Below the pieces are notes generated by a model. That model did not search any database and was not told the DNA's origin. It saw only the letters and a list, made by a program, of their open reading frames with translations. From assembly GCA_009646425.1 (NCBI GenBank), contig WJBW01000002.1, forward strand, positions 385,878 through 449,877: a stretch of 64,000 nt of DNA. Reading direction: 5' to 3'. The stretch comes from Burkholderiales bacterium LSUCC0115 (lineage in GTDB: Bacteria > Pseudomonadota > Gammaproteobacteria > Burkholderiales > Burkholderiaceae_A). Below, one piece after another: positions 16,121 through 25,381 of this stretch. The position numbers and the translations under genes are program-made. Within the stretch, counting starts at the first letter, position 1. Each line of letters begins with the position of its first letter.

Positions 16121-18043
16121 TTAGTCACGCTTGACCTCTTTGAACTCGGCGTCCACCACGTCCTCCGCCTTGGCCTTGTCATCGCCACCGGCGGCTGCGC
16201 CACCGGCCTGACCAGCAGCCGCCGCATCGGCGTAGACCTTCTCGCCCAGCTTCTGCGACGCCTTCATCAGGTTGTCGGTCTTGGCCTCGATCTCGGCCTT
16301 GTCCTCAGAGCCCAAAACAGCCTCGAGCTCTTTGATGGCCTCTTCGATCTTGGCCTTCTCGTCAGCCTCGACCTTGTCACCGTGTTCCTCGATGGATTTC
16401 TTCACCGAGTGGACCATGGCCTCTGCCGTGTTACGGGCTTGGACCAGCTCAATGCGCTTTTTATCCTCTTCGGCATTGGCCTCGGCATCGGCCACCATCT
16501 TGGCGATTTCCTCTTCGGACAGACCGGAGTTGGCCTTGATGGTGATCTTGTTCTCTTTGCCCGTGGCCTTGTCTTTGGCCGAGACGTGCAAGATGCCGTT
16601 GGCGTCGATGTCAAAGGTCACCTCAATCTGAGGCGTGCCCCGTGGTGCGGGTGCAATGCCTTCCAGATTGAACTCACCGAGCATCTTGTTGGCATTGGCC
16701 ACTTCACGCTCACCCTGGAAGACCTTGATGGTCACCGCGGGCTGGTTGTCATCAGCCGTCGAGAAGACCTGAGAGAACTTGGTCGGGATGGTGGTGTTCT
16801 TCTGGATCATCTTGGTCATAACACCACCCAGGGTCTCAATACCCAGCGACAGTGGAGTCACATCCAGCAGCAGCACGTCTTTGCGATCCCCCGCCAGTAC
16901 GGCACCCTGAACCGCAGCACCCACGGCCACCGCCTCATCAGGGTTCACGTCCTTACGGGGCTCCTTGCCAAAGAAGCTCTTCACGGCATCCTGAACCTTG
17001 GGCATACGGGTCATGCCGCCCACCAGAATCACGTCATCAATCTGGGAAGCCGACAGACCAGCGTCCTTCAGGGCCACTTTGCAGGGCTCGATGGTCCGGC
17101 TGATCAGGTCGTCGACCAGGGACTCGAGCTTGGCGCGGGTCAGCTTGAAGGTCAGGTGTACCGGTGCGCCATTGGCCATCGCAATGTAAGGCTCGTTGAG
17201 CTCGGTCTGAGAACTGCTCGAGAGCTCAATCTTGGCGCGCTCGGCCGCAGCCTTGATTCGCTGCAGGGCGATCGGGTCCTTGGACAGGTCTACGCCGTTG
17301 GTCTTTTTAAATTCATCGATGATGTGGTCGATGATGCGCTGGTCAAAGTCCTCACCGCCCAGGAAGGTATCGCCGTTGGTGGAGAGCACCTCGAACTGCT
17401 TCTCACCATCGACGTCGGCGATCTCGATGATCGACACGTCGAAGGTGCCGCCACCCAGGTCATAGACCGCGACCTTGCGATCGCGGCCAGCAGCCTTGTC
17501 CAGGCCAAAGGCCAGCGCTGCTGCGGTGGGCTCGTTGATGATGCGCTTGACTTCCAGGCCAGCAATACGGCCAGCATCCTTGGTGGCCTGGCGCTGGGCG
17601 TCGTTGAAGTAGGCGGGGACCGTGATCACAGCCTCAGTCACTTCATGGCCCAGGTAGTCCTCGGCCGTTTTCTTCATTTTGCGCAGGACTTCGGCTGACA
17701 CCTGTGGCGGGGCCAGCTTCTTGTCACGGGCACCGACCCAGGCGTCGCCGTTCTCGGCCTTGAGGATCTCAAAAGGCATCAGGTCGATGTCCTTCTGGAC
17801 TTCCTTGTCGGTGAACTTACGGCCGATCAGTCGCTTGACGGCGTACAGGGTGTTCTTGGGGTTGGTGACGGCCTGGCGCTTGGCGGGCGCACCCACCAGA
17901 ATCTCGCCCTCGTCCATGTAGGCGATGATCGATGGGGTCGTGCGGGCGCCTTCACTGTTCTCGATGACTTTGGGCTGGCCGGCTTCCATGATGGCCACGC
18001 AGGAGTTGGTGGTACCCAGGTCAATGCCAATAATCTTTGCCAT
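16121..18043 (-). CDS. dnaK: Molecular chaperone DnaK (Hsp70)
   Basis: A 640-residue ATP-dependent chaperone. The ATPase domain (1-385) starts [20 protein letters not shown] and includes [12 protein letters not shown] and VGGMTRMP. The hydrophobic linker is [19 protein letters not shown], then the substrate-binding domain and helical lid, ending in an acidic tail [17 protein letters not shown], where the EEVD-like end is [11 protein letters not shown] sigma-32-like promoter lies just upstream, overlapping the grpE stop, so it has its own heat-shock control as well as read-through from grpE. Confidence 0.98.
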   Translation of the reverse strand: MAKIIGIDLGTTNSCVAIMEAGQPKVIENSEGARTTPSIIAYMDEGEILVGAPAKRQAVTNPKNTLYAVKRLIGRKFTDKEVQKDIDLMPFEILKAENGDAWVGARDKKLAPPQVSAEVLRKMKKTAEDYLGHEVTEAVITVPAYFNDAQRQATKDAGRIAGLEVKRIINEPTAAALAFGLDKAAGRDRKVAVYDLGGGTFDVSIIEIADVDGEKQFEVLSTNGDTFLGGEDFDQRIIDHIIDEFKKTNGVDLSKDPIALQRIKAAAERAKIELSSSSQTELNEPYIAMANGAPVHLTFKLTRAKLESLVDDLISRTIEPCKVALKDAGLSASQIDDVILVGGMTRMPKVQDAVKSFFGKEPRKDVNPDEAVAVGAAVQGAVLAGDRKDVLLLDVTPLSLGIETLGGVMTKMIQKNTTIPTKFSQVFSTADDNQPAVTIKVFQGEREVANANKMLGEFNLEGIAPAPRGTPQIEVTFDIDANGILHVSAKDKATGKENKITIKANSGLSEEEIAKMVADAEANAEEDKKRIELVQARNTAEAMVHSVKKSIEEHGDKVEADEKAKIEEAIKELEAVLGSEDKAEIEAKTDNLMKASQKLGEKVYADAAAAGQAGGAAAGGDDKAKAEDVVDAEFKEVKRD

Positions 18044-18098
18044 GATGTTGGTTCCTAATCTCTAATGTGTTGGGTCAAAAAACGTTGGTTAATGGGCT

Positions 18099-18126
18099 AG
18101 TTGGGGGCGTTTGGCCGGTTTTCAAG
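18099..18126 (-). promoter_or_regulatory. Sigma-32 (heat-shock) promoter of dnaK
   Basis: On the minus strand CTTGAAA (18120-18126) and CCCCAACT (18099-18106) are separated by 13 bases, matching the CTTGAAA / CCCCATnT consensus. The -35 box overlaps the grpE stop codon. The -10 half is identical to the one before grpE. Confidence 0.85.
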
Positions 18127-18709
18127 AGGCCACGGCCACCAGCGCAGGTCGCAGGACCCGCTCGCCAATCAGATAGCCCTTTTGCATCACTTGGACCACA
18201 TGACCAGAGGCCACGGGTGGGTTGCTGGCCTTGCCATCGACCATCGAGATCGCCTGATGGCGGTTGGGGTCAAACTTCTCGCCCACTGGGTCAATGGCCA
18301 CCAAGCGGCCCTTCTCAAAGGCCTGCTGGAGTTGCTTGAGGGTCAGTTCGACGCCGTTGCGTAAACCCTCCAGGCTCTGGTCGGGCACCGACAGGGCCAT
18401 GGTCAGGCTATCGGCCACGGGCAGTAGGGCCTCGGCAAAGGACTCAATCGCAAATTTGCTCGCATTGGTGAGCTCGGTGGCGTGACGCTTGCGCAGGTTT
18501 TCCATCTCTGCCGCCAGGCGAATCAGCTGATCGTCGCGCTCGGCGAGTTGGGTGGCCAGCTCGGTGGTCAAGTCTGGGCCCTGGTCCTCCGCACCCTCCG
18601 GTGCAGTGTTCTGGGCTGCCGGGTCTTGGCCGGCCTGTTCCGTCGTGGGCGCCTCTTGAGACGCCTGGGTGTCTTCGTTGGGGTGGGGCTGGTTTGAATC
18701 TTGGGTCAT
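18122..18709 (-). CDS. grpE: Nucleotide exchange factor GrpE
   Basis: A 195-residue dimeric factor that releases ADP from DnaK. A disordered, Gln/Glu-rich N-terminus is followed by a long coiled coil (about 60-110: LATQLAERDDQLIRLAAEMENLRKRH, shown in parts), then the beta-wing with NPPVASGHVVQVMQKGYLIGERVLRPALV, the family signature. The start is ATG 18709, giving MTQDSNQPHPNEDTQ; the extra upstream codons of the frame include the promoter and cannot be translated from it. Confidence 0.95.
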   Translation of the reverse strand: MTQDSNQPHPNEDTQASQEAPTTEQAGQDPAAQNTAPEGAEDQGPDLTTELATQLAERDDQLIRLAAEMENLRKRHATELTNASKFAIESFAEALLPVADSLTMALSVPDQSLEGLRNGVELTLKQLQQAFEKGRLVAIDPVGEKFDPNRHQAISMVDGKASNPPVASGHVVQVMQKGYLIGERVLRPALVAVAS

Positions 18710-18744
18710 GGTCTCTACCTTGGTTAAAACAGCTTCGGTAGAGC

Positions 18745-18773
18745 AGTTGGGGGCGATGGCCCCCGATTTCAAG
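18745..18773 (-). promoter_or_regulatory. Sigma-32 (heat-shock) promoter of grpE
   Basis: On the minus strand CTTGAAA (18767-18773) and CCCCAACT (18745-18752) are spaced by 14 bases. The box starts 11 bases after the hemH stop and predicts a start point about 30 bases before the grpE ATG. This separates the chaperone genes from hrcA-hemH. Confidence 0.85.
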
Positions 18774-18783
18774 GGGGCTCGCT

Positions 18784-19902
18784 TTAATCAGCAGAGCCCA
18801 AGGCCAGCGCCCTCTCCCGGCTGACCTGACGGTCCTGGGCCTGATCCGGACGCTCGGCGCCCACGGGCCAGCCGCCGGTCTCCTGGACGATGATGTCCGC
18901 CAACAGATCAATGGCCAGAGGCTGGTCATTGAGGCAGGGAATGTAGTGGTACTGCTCACCGCCGGCCGTCAGGAACTCCTCCTTGCCCTCCATAGCGATC
19001 TCTTCCAGGGTCTCCAGGCAGTCGGAGAAAAAGCCCGGGCAGACCACATCCAGTCGCTTGGTGCCCTTATGAGCCAGCTCTTCTAGTGTCTGCGAGGTAT
19101 AGGGCTGCAGCCACTCGGCCGGCCCGAAACGAGACTGGAAGCTCACCTGCCACTGGTCAGCCGCCAAACCCAATCGCTGGGCCAGCAGACGGCCCGTCTT
19201 GTGGCATTCGCAGTGGTAGTTATCGCCCTTGAGCAGGCTGCGCTTGGGCACCCCATGAAAGCTCATCAGCAGAAACTCGGCCCGTCCGTGCTCGGCCCAA
19301 TAGGACTGAATGGACTGGGCCAAGGCGTCGATATAGCCAGGGTGGTCATGAAAGTGGCGCACGGTCCGCAGAGCCGGTGGGCTTCTCATGCTGGACAGGG
19401 CCTCGAAGACCTTGTCAAAGACAGTGGCCGTGGTGCTGGCCGAATACTGGGGATAGAGAGGCAAGACCAACAGCCGGTTGACCCCTCGAGACTTGAGTTC
19501 GTCAATGCCGGCTGAGATGCTGGGATCGCCATAACGCATGGCCAACGCCAGCTCGACGTCCATGCCACGGGCCGCCAGGGCGGCCTTGGTCTTCTCGAGC
19601 TGCCGCTCGGAGTAAACGCGCAGCGGAGAGCCCTCGTCCATCCAGACCGAGGCGTATTTCGCAGCGGACTTGGCCGGCCGGGTATTCAGGATGATGAGGT
19701 TCAGAATGAACCACCAGATGAGCTTGGGGATCTCGACGACCCGCGAGTCGGACAAAAACTCTTTCAGGTACTTGCGAAGGGCTGGTGCTGTGGGGGCTTC
19801 TGGCGTACCCAGGTTGACCAGCAAGACGCCCACACGCAGACGGGTTCCATGGGCAAATGGGGCTTCGTCACGAACTTGACTGGCAGGCAAAGGCAAAGAC
19901 AT
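18784..19902 (-). CDS. hemH: Ferrochelatase
   Basis: Inserts Fe2+ into protoporphyrin IX, the last step of haem synthesis. A 372-residue protein starting its core at LRVGVLLVNLGTPEAP. It shows LPLYPQYSASTTATV, the metal-binding histidine in LLMSFHGVP, and the catalytic glutamate in FFSDCLETLEEIAMEG. Cytoplasmic or membrane-associated. It sits between hrcA (15 bases upstream) and grpE, an arrangement common in betaproteobacteria, and probably shares the hrcA promoter. Confidence 0.96.
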   Translation of the reverse strand: MSLPLPASQVRDEAPFAHGTRLRVGVLLVNLGTPEAPTAPALRKYLKEFLSDSRVVEIPKLIWWFILNLIILNTRPAKSAAKYASVWMDEGSPLRVYSERQLEKTKAALAARGMDVELALAMRYGDPSISAGIDELKSRGVNRLLVLPLYPQYSASTTATVFDKVFEALSSMRSPPALRTVRHFHDHPGYIDALAQSIQSYWAEHGRAEFLLMSFHGVPKRSLLKGDNYHCECHKTGRLLAQRLGLAADQWQVSFQSRFGPAEWLQPYTSQTLEELAHKGTKRLDVVCPGFFSDCLETLEEIAMEGKEEFLTAGGEQYHYIPCLNDQPLAIDLLADIIVQETGGWPVGAERPDQAQDRQVSRERALALGSAD

Positions 19903-19917
19903 ACGGACTTTCTAGTT

Positions 19918-20955
19918 TTAATCGTTGAGAGGCTCGTCGGACTGTAGCTGACTCAGAGCCGTAGAGACCATCCGAGCCGTAATGTCCACAATAGGGATGA
20001 CCCGATCATAGGCCATGCGGGTTGGGCCGATCACGCCCAAGGTGCCGATCACCTGGCCGTTGACCTCATAGGGGGCAGTCACAATCGAGAGTTCCTCGAC
20101 CGGCACCAGAGACGACTCCCCACCAATAAAGATCTGAATGCCCTGAGCGGTATTGGTGGAACTCAGGAGCTGGCTGATCATGGTCTTTTGTTCGAACAAA
20201 TCGAAGAGCTGACGCAGTCGGTTCATGTCATCGGACAACTCCGAGACATCCAACAGACGTCGCTCACCGGAGATCACCAGGTCACCCGACGGATCCGACA
20301 GAGCTGCACCGCCCTCTTCAACCGCCTTCAACATAAGGCGGCTGACATCCTCGCGCAGAGAGGCCAACTCCTGACGCAGGCGGCGAGAGACCTCATCGAG
20401 CGAAAGCCCTGCATAGTGACTGGTCAGGTAGTTCCCCGCCTGGATCAGCAGATCCGCAGAGTAATCCCGATCGGTCTGAATAACCTTGTTGTGCACATCG
20501 CCCTCAGGCGTGACCAAGATCAGCAACAGCCGGCGCTCACCCAGGCGCAGAAACTCGACGTGGCGAAAGACACCAGCCCTGCGTGGCGAGCTCACCACCC
20601 CCGCAAACTGCGAAAGGCTGGAGAGCAGGGACGCGGCATGGGTCATGATGCGACTGGGGGCATCGGCCGGAATGCCGCCCTGGATCATGGCGGCCTGTTC
20701 GGGCTGCAGGGGCTGAACCGTCAGCAGCGTGTCGACAAAGAGTCGATAGCCCTTGGGCGTTGGGATGCGGCCGGCCGAGGTGTGCGGGCTGGCCACCAGG
20801 CCCATGTCCTCCAGATCGGCCATCACGTTGCGAATCGTGGCGGGTGACAAATCCATGCCCGAGAACTTGGAGAGCGAGCGCGAGCCGACCGGTTGGCCCT
20901 CGGCAATGTAACGCTCGATCAAGGTCTTTAGCAGTCTGCGAGAACGGTCATCCAT
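19918..20955 (-). CDS. hrcA: Heat-inducible transcription repressor HrcA
   Basis: A 345-residue repressor that elsewhere binds the CIRCE operator and needs GroEL for folding. The N-terminal winged helix (about 1-75) reads [22 protein letters not shown], then [18 protein letters not shown] and [24 protein letters not shown]-like dimer domain follows, ending in [20 protein letters not shown]. The ATG at 20955 is chosen because TACAAT ends 6 bases before it, which suggests a leaderless transcript; an earlier GTG-like start would lie inside that promoter. No CIRCE repeat is visible in this window, so its targets here are elsewhere. Confidence 0.95.
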   Translation of the reverse strand: MDDRSRRLLKTLIERYIAEGQPVGSRSLSKFSGMDLSPATIRNVMADLEDMGLVASPHTSAGRIPTPKGYRLFVDTLLTVQPLQPEQAAMIQGGIPADAPSRIMTHAASLLSSLSQFAGVVSSPRRAGVFRHVEFLRLGERRLLLILVTPEGDVHNKVIQTDRDYSADLLIQAGNYLTSHYAGLSLDEVSRRLRQELASLREDVSRLMLKAVEEGGAALSDPSGDLVISGERRLLDVSELSDDMNRLRQLFDLFEQKTMISQLLSSTNTAQGIQIFIGGESSLVPVEELSIVTAPYEVNGQVIGTLGVIGPTRMAYDRVIPIVDITARMVSTALSQLQSDEPLND

Positions 20956-20961
20956 GGCCCA

Positions 20962-20990
20962 ATTGTAGGGCGGCTGTGGTCTAATGCCAG
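20962..20990 (-). promoter_or_regulatory. hrcA promoter, overlapping the divergent nadK promoter
   Basis: On the minus strand CTGGCA (20985-20990) and TACAAT (20962-20967) are 17 bases apart; TACAAT ends 6 bases before the hrcA ATG. On the plus strand TCTAAT (20980-20985), preceded by TGG as in extended -10 sites, ends 7 bases before nadK ATG 20993. The two promoters share bases, so polymerase binding should be mutually exclusive. Confidence 0.65.
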
Positions 20991-20992
20991 CC

Positions 20993-21943
20993 ATGAAGGC
21001 GGCCTTTTCTCACATCGCTGTGTTTGGCCGGCCCAACACCGAAGGGCTGGCCACCCCGCTGTCGGCCATTCTCAACACGATTGCCAAGACCCTGCCAAAG
21101 GCCAGGGTTAGCCTTGAGGCTCAGACCGCTGCCTCGGCGGGCCCCATCGCGGGACACAAACCCGAATTGGCAGACCTGCCCACGCTGGCCCAATCCACCG
21201 ACCTGGCCATTGTGCTGGGTGGCGACGGGACCCTGCTGGGGGTCGCCCGCCAGCTCGCCCCCTTCAACATTCCCATCATTGGCATCAACCAAGGCCGGCT
21301 CGGTTTTATGACCGACCTGGACATCGCACAGATCGATTCTCAGTTGCCGGCTGTTCTGATGGGGCAGGGCGTACCCGAAGAACGCAGCATGCTGGACGTG
21401 GCTGTGATGCGCAAAGCAGCGAACTCGAGTGACTGGTCCGCCGTCTTTCAGGCGACTGCACTGAACGACGCGGTCATCAGCCGCGGGGCCATCAGCCGCA
21501 TGGTGGAACTCGACGTCTTTGTGGACGGGCATTACATGCAGACCCTTCGGGCCGATGGTCTGATCGTCGCCACACCAACGGGTTCGACCGCCTACGCCCT
21601 GTCGGCCTTTGGGTCAGTCTTGCACCCCAGACTTCATGGCATCACCCTGGTGCCGGTGGCGCCGCAGGCGCTCTCCTCGAGGCCCATCGTACTGCCCTGG
21701 CCGGTTCAGGTGACCGTCATGGTCAACGATGGCGCGGGTACCGAACTTCACTGCGACATGCAGGCCCTGACGTCCCTTCAGGACGGCGACCGTATTGTGA
21801 TCCACCCATCGGCTCACCTGGTCCGCCTGCTTCATCCAAAAGACTACGACTACTTCTCGACCCTGCGACGTAAACTGCACTGGAGTGCCAACCCGGTTCT
21901 CGTGGGTCGGCCAGACCCGCTGTTTCCGTCCGAAAACGCCTAA
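20993..21943 (+). CDS. nadK: NAD kinase
   Basis: Phosphorylates NAD+ to NADP+. A 316-residue cytoplasmic enzyme with the GGDGT nucleotide motif ([15 protein letters not shown]), [10 protein letters not shown], and the conserved [10 protein letters not shown] and [12 protein letters not shown] segments. Start ATG 20993 is chosen over the ATG at 20984 because the latter overlaps the TCTAAT box. It is followed 20 bases later by recN in the same direction. Confidence 0.96.
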   Translation: MKAAFSHIAVFGRPNTEGLATPLSAILNTIAKTLPKARVSLEAQTAASAGPIAGHKPELADLPTLAQSTDLAIVLGGDGTLLGVARQLAPFNIPIIGINQGRLGFMTDLDIAQIDSQLPAVLMGQGVPEERSMLDVAVMRKAANSSDWSAVFQATALNDAVISRGAISRMVELDVFVDGHYMQTLRADGLIVATPTGSTAYALSAFGSVLHPRLHGITLVPVAPQALSSRPIVLPWPVQVTVMVNDGAGTELHCDMQALTSLQDGDRIVIHPSAHLVRLLHPKDYDYFSTLRRKLHWSANPVLVGRPDPLFPSENA

Positions 21944-21963
21944 CCAACCAGCCGCAACCGCCC

Positions 21964-23640
21964 ATGCTGCGCACCTTGTCGATCCGTGACTTTGTCACCG
22001 TTGAACAGCTAGAGCTGGACTTTCAGATAGGCTTTACTGCACTCACCGGCGAGACTGGTGCGGGCAAATCCATTTTGTTCGATGCCCTGGGTCTGCTGCT
22101 GGGAGATCGGGCCGAGACCCACCAGATTCGATCAGGTGCTGCCAAGGCAGAGATCAGTGCCGAGTTCGGGCTCTCACCAGCCCAGGCCACTGAGCTACAG
22201 ACCTGGCTAGACGAGGCAGGGCTTGATGCCCTCTCGGCCGATGAACCGGGTCTGTTGATTCGCCGAAACATCGAGGCCACGGGTCGGTCTCGGGCCTGGA
22301 TCAATGGCCAATCCACCACGCTGGCCCAGCTCAAACAATTGGGCGAGCAGCTGGTCAACATTCATGGCCAGCACGCTCACCAGGCCCTGTCCGATCCACA
22401 GTCGCAATTGAGCATGCTCGATCGCCATGCAGGCCTCGGCCCCCAGGTCAAAGCCCTGCGCGAGGCCCATCGTCAATGGCAGGCGGCAGAACAGGCCCTC
22501 GAGAAAGCCAAAGCCCAGGATCAGAGCCTGGCTCAGCAAAAAGAGGCGCTGGCCTGGCAGATCGAGACAATCGAGTCCCTCAAACTCGCCGAAGGTGAAT
22601 GGGATGAGCTCAGCCAAGAGCAGCAGAGACTGGCTCATGGTGCGGAGCTGCTCGAGGCGAGCACTGCGGCCCAGACCCTCATCGATGCCTCTGACCAGGC
22701 CATGACCAGTCTGCTGCGCCGACAACTCAGTCGACTGGAATCCCTGGTCAGCAAGGATCCGGGCCTGGCCGACGCGGTCGCTTGCCTGCAAACCGCTGAG
22801 ATCGCTCTGTCGGACGCCGGTCGAGAACTGAGCCGCTACATCGATCGAAGCGACCTAGACCCCGAGCGACTCTCCCAGATCGAGTCGCGCCTTGGTGACA
22901 TCTATGACACTGCCCGCAAGCTCAAGACCAAGCCCGAACACTTGATCGAGGATCTGGCCAAAGCACAGGCGTCCCTGGAAGCCCTGATGCAAGGCAGCGA
23001 TGTTGCTGCCCTCCAAAAAGCGGTCGATCAAGCCAAGGCCCAGTACCAACAATTGGCTCAGCCCATCTCGCAGACCAGACAGGCCGTGGCAAAAAGCCTG
23101 GGCCAAGCGGTCAGCAACTGGCTGACCGAACTGTCCATGGTGGGCGCGCAATTCACGGTCATGGTCAACGCCCGGACCACACCGGCCGCACATGGCCTCG
23201 AGGACATTGTCTTTGGCCTGGCCCACAGCGCTCAATCGGCCAGCCAGCCCTTGGCCAAGATCGCCTCCGGTGGTGAGTTGTCACGGGTGAGTCTGGCCCT
23301 CGCTGTCGTGGCCGCCCAGGCCACGCAGACGCCCACCCTGCTCTTCGATGAAGTCGATGCCGGTATTGGTGGCAACACCGGCCATGTGATTGGTCGCCTG
23401 CTGAGAACCTTGGGTGAGACCCATCAGGTCATGGTGGTCACCCACCTGCCCCAGGTGGCTGCGCGTGCACATCAGCAACTGCGTGTTCAGAAGTCCATCA
23501 ACGGGCAAGGCCAACCCACCAGCCAGGTGCTCGTGCTGGCAGCCGATCAACGCGAGGAAGAGATCGCCCGAATGCTGGGCGATGAGGGCCTGGCCAATCC
23601 CTCTCGGGAGTTGGCCAGAGACCTTTTAAAGCTGGCCTAG
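21964..23640 (+). CDS. recN: DNA repair protein RecN
   Basis: An SMC-like ATPase of 558 residues used in double-strand break repair. Walker A is [22 protein letters not shown] near residue 30. A coiled-coil middle region rich in Gln/Ala/Leu spans about 150-370, e.g. [20 protein letters not shown]. The C-terminal half has the ABC signature [13 protein letters not shown] and Walker [15 protein letters not shown]. Probably co-transcribed with nadK. Its 3' end overlaps the convergent dapB by 15 bases. Confidence 0.96.
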   Translation: MLRTLSIRDFVTVEQLELDFQIGFTALTGETGAGKSILFDALGLLLGDRAETHQIRSGAAKAEISAEFGLSPAQATELQTWLDEAGLDALSADEPGLLIRRNIEATGRSRAWINGQSTTLAQLKQLGEQLVNIHGQHAHQALSDPQSQLSMLDRHAGLGPQVKALREAHRQWQAAEQALEKAKAQDQSLAQQKEALAWQIETIESLKLAEGEWDELSQEQQRLAHGAELLEASTAAQTLIDASDQAMTSLLRRQLSRLESLVSKDPGLADAVACLQTAEIALSDAGRELSRYIDRSDLDPERLSQIESRLGDIYDTARKLKTKPEHLIEDLAKAQASLEALMQGSDVAALQKAVDQAKAQYQQLAQPISQTRQAVAKSLGQAVSNWLTELSMVGAQFTVMVNARTTPAAHGLEDIVFGLAHSAQSASQPLAKIASGGELSRVSLALAVVAAQATQTPTLLFDEVDAGIGGNTGHVIGRLLRTLGETHQVMVVTHLPQVAARAHQQLRVQKSINGQGQPTSQVLVLAADQREEEIARMLGDEGLANPSRELARDLLKLA

Positions 23641-24456
23641 TCCCAGCACGTCAAACATGTCGTACTGGCCAGCGGGCTGGGACATCAAGAATTTAGCGGC
23701 TCTCACAGCACCCTGGGCATAGGTGGCCCGGGACGAGGACTTGTGGGTAATCTCGATGCGCTCACCCTGCCCTGCAAACAAGACCGTGTGATCGCCGACG
23801 ATGTCGCCGCCACGAATGACCGAAAAACCAATCTCGGCATCGGTCCGGGCCCCGGTATGTCCGACGCGAGAGTAGACCGCGTCTTGATCAAACTGACGGC
23901 CGGCCGCCTTGGCCACCACCTGGCCCATCTTCAGGGCCGTGCCCGACGGTGCATCGACCTTCTGACGGTGATGGGCCTCGATGACTTCAATGTCAAAGCC
24001 CTCGGACAGGTGACGACCAGCCAGCTCCAGCAGCTTGAGGGTGATGTTGACCCCGACACTCATGTTCGGTGCAAACACCAGGCGTTGCTGACGACCAAAG
24101 GCTTCCACTGCCTCAAGACCCTTGGCATCAAACCCGGTCGTACCCAAGACCAGACCGGTCTGGTGACGAAGGCAGGCTTGAATATGCAACAGGCTGGCCT
24201 CTGGACGAGTGAAATCAATCAGGACATCGGCCTGCTCAAGGGCAGACAGGTCATCGCTGACCATGACCCCGGTGGCCAGGCCCTGAGGCAGACCAGCATC
24301 ACAACCCTGAAGTGGTCCACCTGCGCGGTCGAGCGCAGCGACCAACGTCACTTGTGGGTCCTGATGAGCAACGGAGATCAACAACTGACCCATCTTGCCG
24401 GAAGCACCGGCCACAGCCAGTTTGACCATCGAAGAAGAAGAGGTGGATTGGGCCAT
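23626..24456 (-). CDS. dapB: 4-hydroxy-tetrahydrodipicolinate reductase
   Basis: Second step of the diaminopimelate/lysine branch; reduces HTPA with NAD(P)H. 276 residues, normal length. The Rossmann motif is [10 protein letters not shown] near residue 15. The family signature [19 protein letters not shown] holds the catalytic histidine and lysine. [27 protein letters not shown] completes the C-terminal domain. The start is ambiguous between 24456 and an internal ATG 9 codons later (VKLAVAG). It follows bamE by 8 bases. Confidence 0.96.
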   Translation of the reverse strand: MAQSTSSSSMVKLAVAGASGKMGQLLISVAHQDPQVTLVAALDRAGGPLQGCDAGLPQGLATGVMVSDDLSALEQADVLIDFTRPEASLLHIQACLRHQTGLVLGTTGFDAKGLEAVEAFGRQQRLVFAPNMSVGVNITLKLLELAGRHLSEGFDIEVIEAHHRQKVDAPSGTALKMGQVVAKAAGRQFDQDAVYSRVGHTGARTDAEIGFSVIRGGDIVGDHTVLFAGQGERIEITHKSSSRATYAQGAVRAAKFLMSQPAGQYDMFDVLGLGQL

Positions 24457-24464
24457 GTCTGCTC

Positions 24465-24890
24465 CTAGCGAGCTGGCCGCATGGGCAGCACCAGGTCACC
24501 AGAGACCTCGGGCAGGTCATCCCCGCCCCACTTGATGAGCTGGTCTTTTTCAAAGGCCACATAGAACCGACGACGATCCCGCTTGCCATCACCACGCTTG
24601 ATGTCGAAGACATAGTCCCAACGGTTGTCACGGAAGGGGTCGACCAGCAAGGGGGTGCCCAACAAGGCACGGACCTGCTCACGGGTCATACCAGCCTTCA
24701 GGCGGGAGGCTTGCTCCTGAGTAATGAAATTGCCCTGTCCAATGTCGGCCCGATAAGGCGTGAGCCAGTTCGGTGGGTTCTCACGCAGTCGATCCATCGA
24801 CCCGCAACCCGACAACGCGAGCATCAGCGCACCAGTGGTGCAGACCAGGCCATACCGACCCTTCGTGTTCTGTACTAGGAATGACCCCAT
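24465..24890 (-). CDS. bamE: Outer membrane assembly lipoprotein BamE
   Basis: A SmpA/OmlA-type lipoprotein of the BAM complex that inserts beta-barrel proteins. The signal peptide ends in the lipobox LALSGC, so the mature protein is acylated at that cysteine. The BamE core follows: [29 protein letters not shown] and [17 protein letters not shown]. From ATG 24890 it has 141 residues; a TTG at 24908 would add six. Upstream lies fur, divergent, with a Fur box in between. It is followed closely by dapB. Confidence 0.93.
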   Translation of the reverse strand: MGSFLVQNTKGRYGLVCTTGALMLALSGCGSMDRLRENPPNWLTPYRADIGQGNFITQEQASRLKAGMTREQVRALLGTPLLVDPFRDNRWDYVFDIKRGDGKRDRRRFYVAFEKDQLIKWGGDDLPEVSGDLVLPMRPAR

Positions 24891-24903
24891 AACCGTCCGC
24901 TTT

Positions 24904-24922
24904 GACAATAAATGTCATTATC
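24904..24922. promoter_or_regulatory. Fur box between bamE and fur
   Basis: GACAATAAATGTCATTATC matches 14 of 19 positions of the Fur consensus GATAATGATAATCATTATC. It overlaps TATCAT (24919-24924), the likely -10 of fur. Occupation by Fe-Fur would block fur itself and possibly the divergent bamE promoter. Confidence 0.7.
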
Positions 24923-24924
24923 AT
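24919..24924 (+). promoter_or_regulatory. -10 box of fur, leaderless type
   Basis: TATCAT ends 6 bases before the fur ATG (24931), so transcription would begin at or next to the start codon. No Shine-Dalgarno sequence precedes the ATG. Confidence 0.5.
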
Positions 24925-24930
24925 AGCCCC

Positions 24931-25377
24931 ATGGTTGACCAAGACGCGCTCGCCGCTGGCATCAAGAGTACAGGCCTCAAGGTCACGGTCCCCCGTGTCA
25001 AAGTCCTGTCGATCTTCGAGACCTCCAAGGTCCGACACCTGAGTGCTGAAGACGTCTACAAATTAATGCTGGCCGAAGACATGGACATTGGCCTGGCGAC
25101 GGTCTACCGGGTGCTCACCCAGTTTGAACAGGCCGGAATCTTGCTGCGCTCCAACTTTGAGTCCGGCAAAGCGGTCTTTGAACTCAACGAAGGCAGCCAC
25201 CACGATCATCTGGTCTGTCTGGACTGCGGGCGTGTCGAAGAATTCTTTGACGAGAAAATCGAAGACCGTCAGAAAAAGATTGCCGAAGAAAAGGGCTTTC
25301 AGCTCGAAGAGCATGCCCTGGCCTTATACGGTCATTGCACCAAGCGCAACTGCGCCCACAAACCCAAAAAAGGCTAA
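24931..25377 (+). CDS. fur: Ferric uptake regulator Fur
   Basis: Iron-responsive repressor of 148 residues. The winged-helix DNA-binding domain (1-85) has [27 protein letters not shown] and [18 protein letters not shown]. The dimer/metal domain includes [19 protein letters not shown], with histidine ligands and the CxxC zinc pair, and the C-terminal CTKRNC pair. The start ATG 24931 gives the usual length; an upstream in-frame start would run through the bamE promoter and Fur box. It probably regulates itself. Confidence 0.97.
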   Translation: MVDQDALAAGIKSTGLKVTVPRVKVLSIFETSKVRHLSAEDVYKLMLAEDMDIGLATVYRVLTQFEQAGILLRSNFESGKAVFELNEGSHHDHLVCLDCGRVEEFFDEKIEDRQKKIAEEKGFQLEEHALALYGHCTKRNCAHKPKKG

Positions 25378-25381
25378 GCCC

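Noticed and set aside
16382-17698. Open frame of over 400 codons on the plus strand inside dnaK
   Set aside because: It is antisense to dnaK over its whole length, arises from GC-rich codon bias and has no family motif.
20984-20986. Upstream ATG as the nadK start
   Set aside because: It overlaps the likely TCTAAT -10 box; the ATG at 20993 is spaced 7 bases after it and gives the usual N-terminus.
18044-20992. CIRCE operator near the heat-shock genes
   Set aside because: No TTAGCACTC / GAGTGCTAA-like inverted repeat is visible upstream of hrcA, grpE or dnaK.
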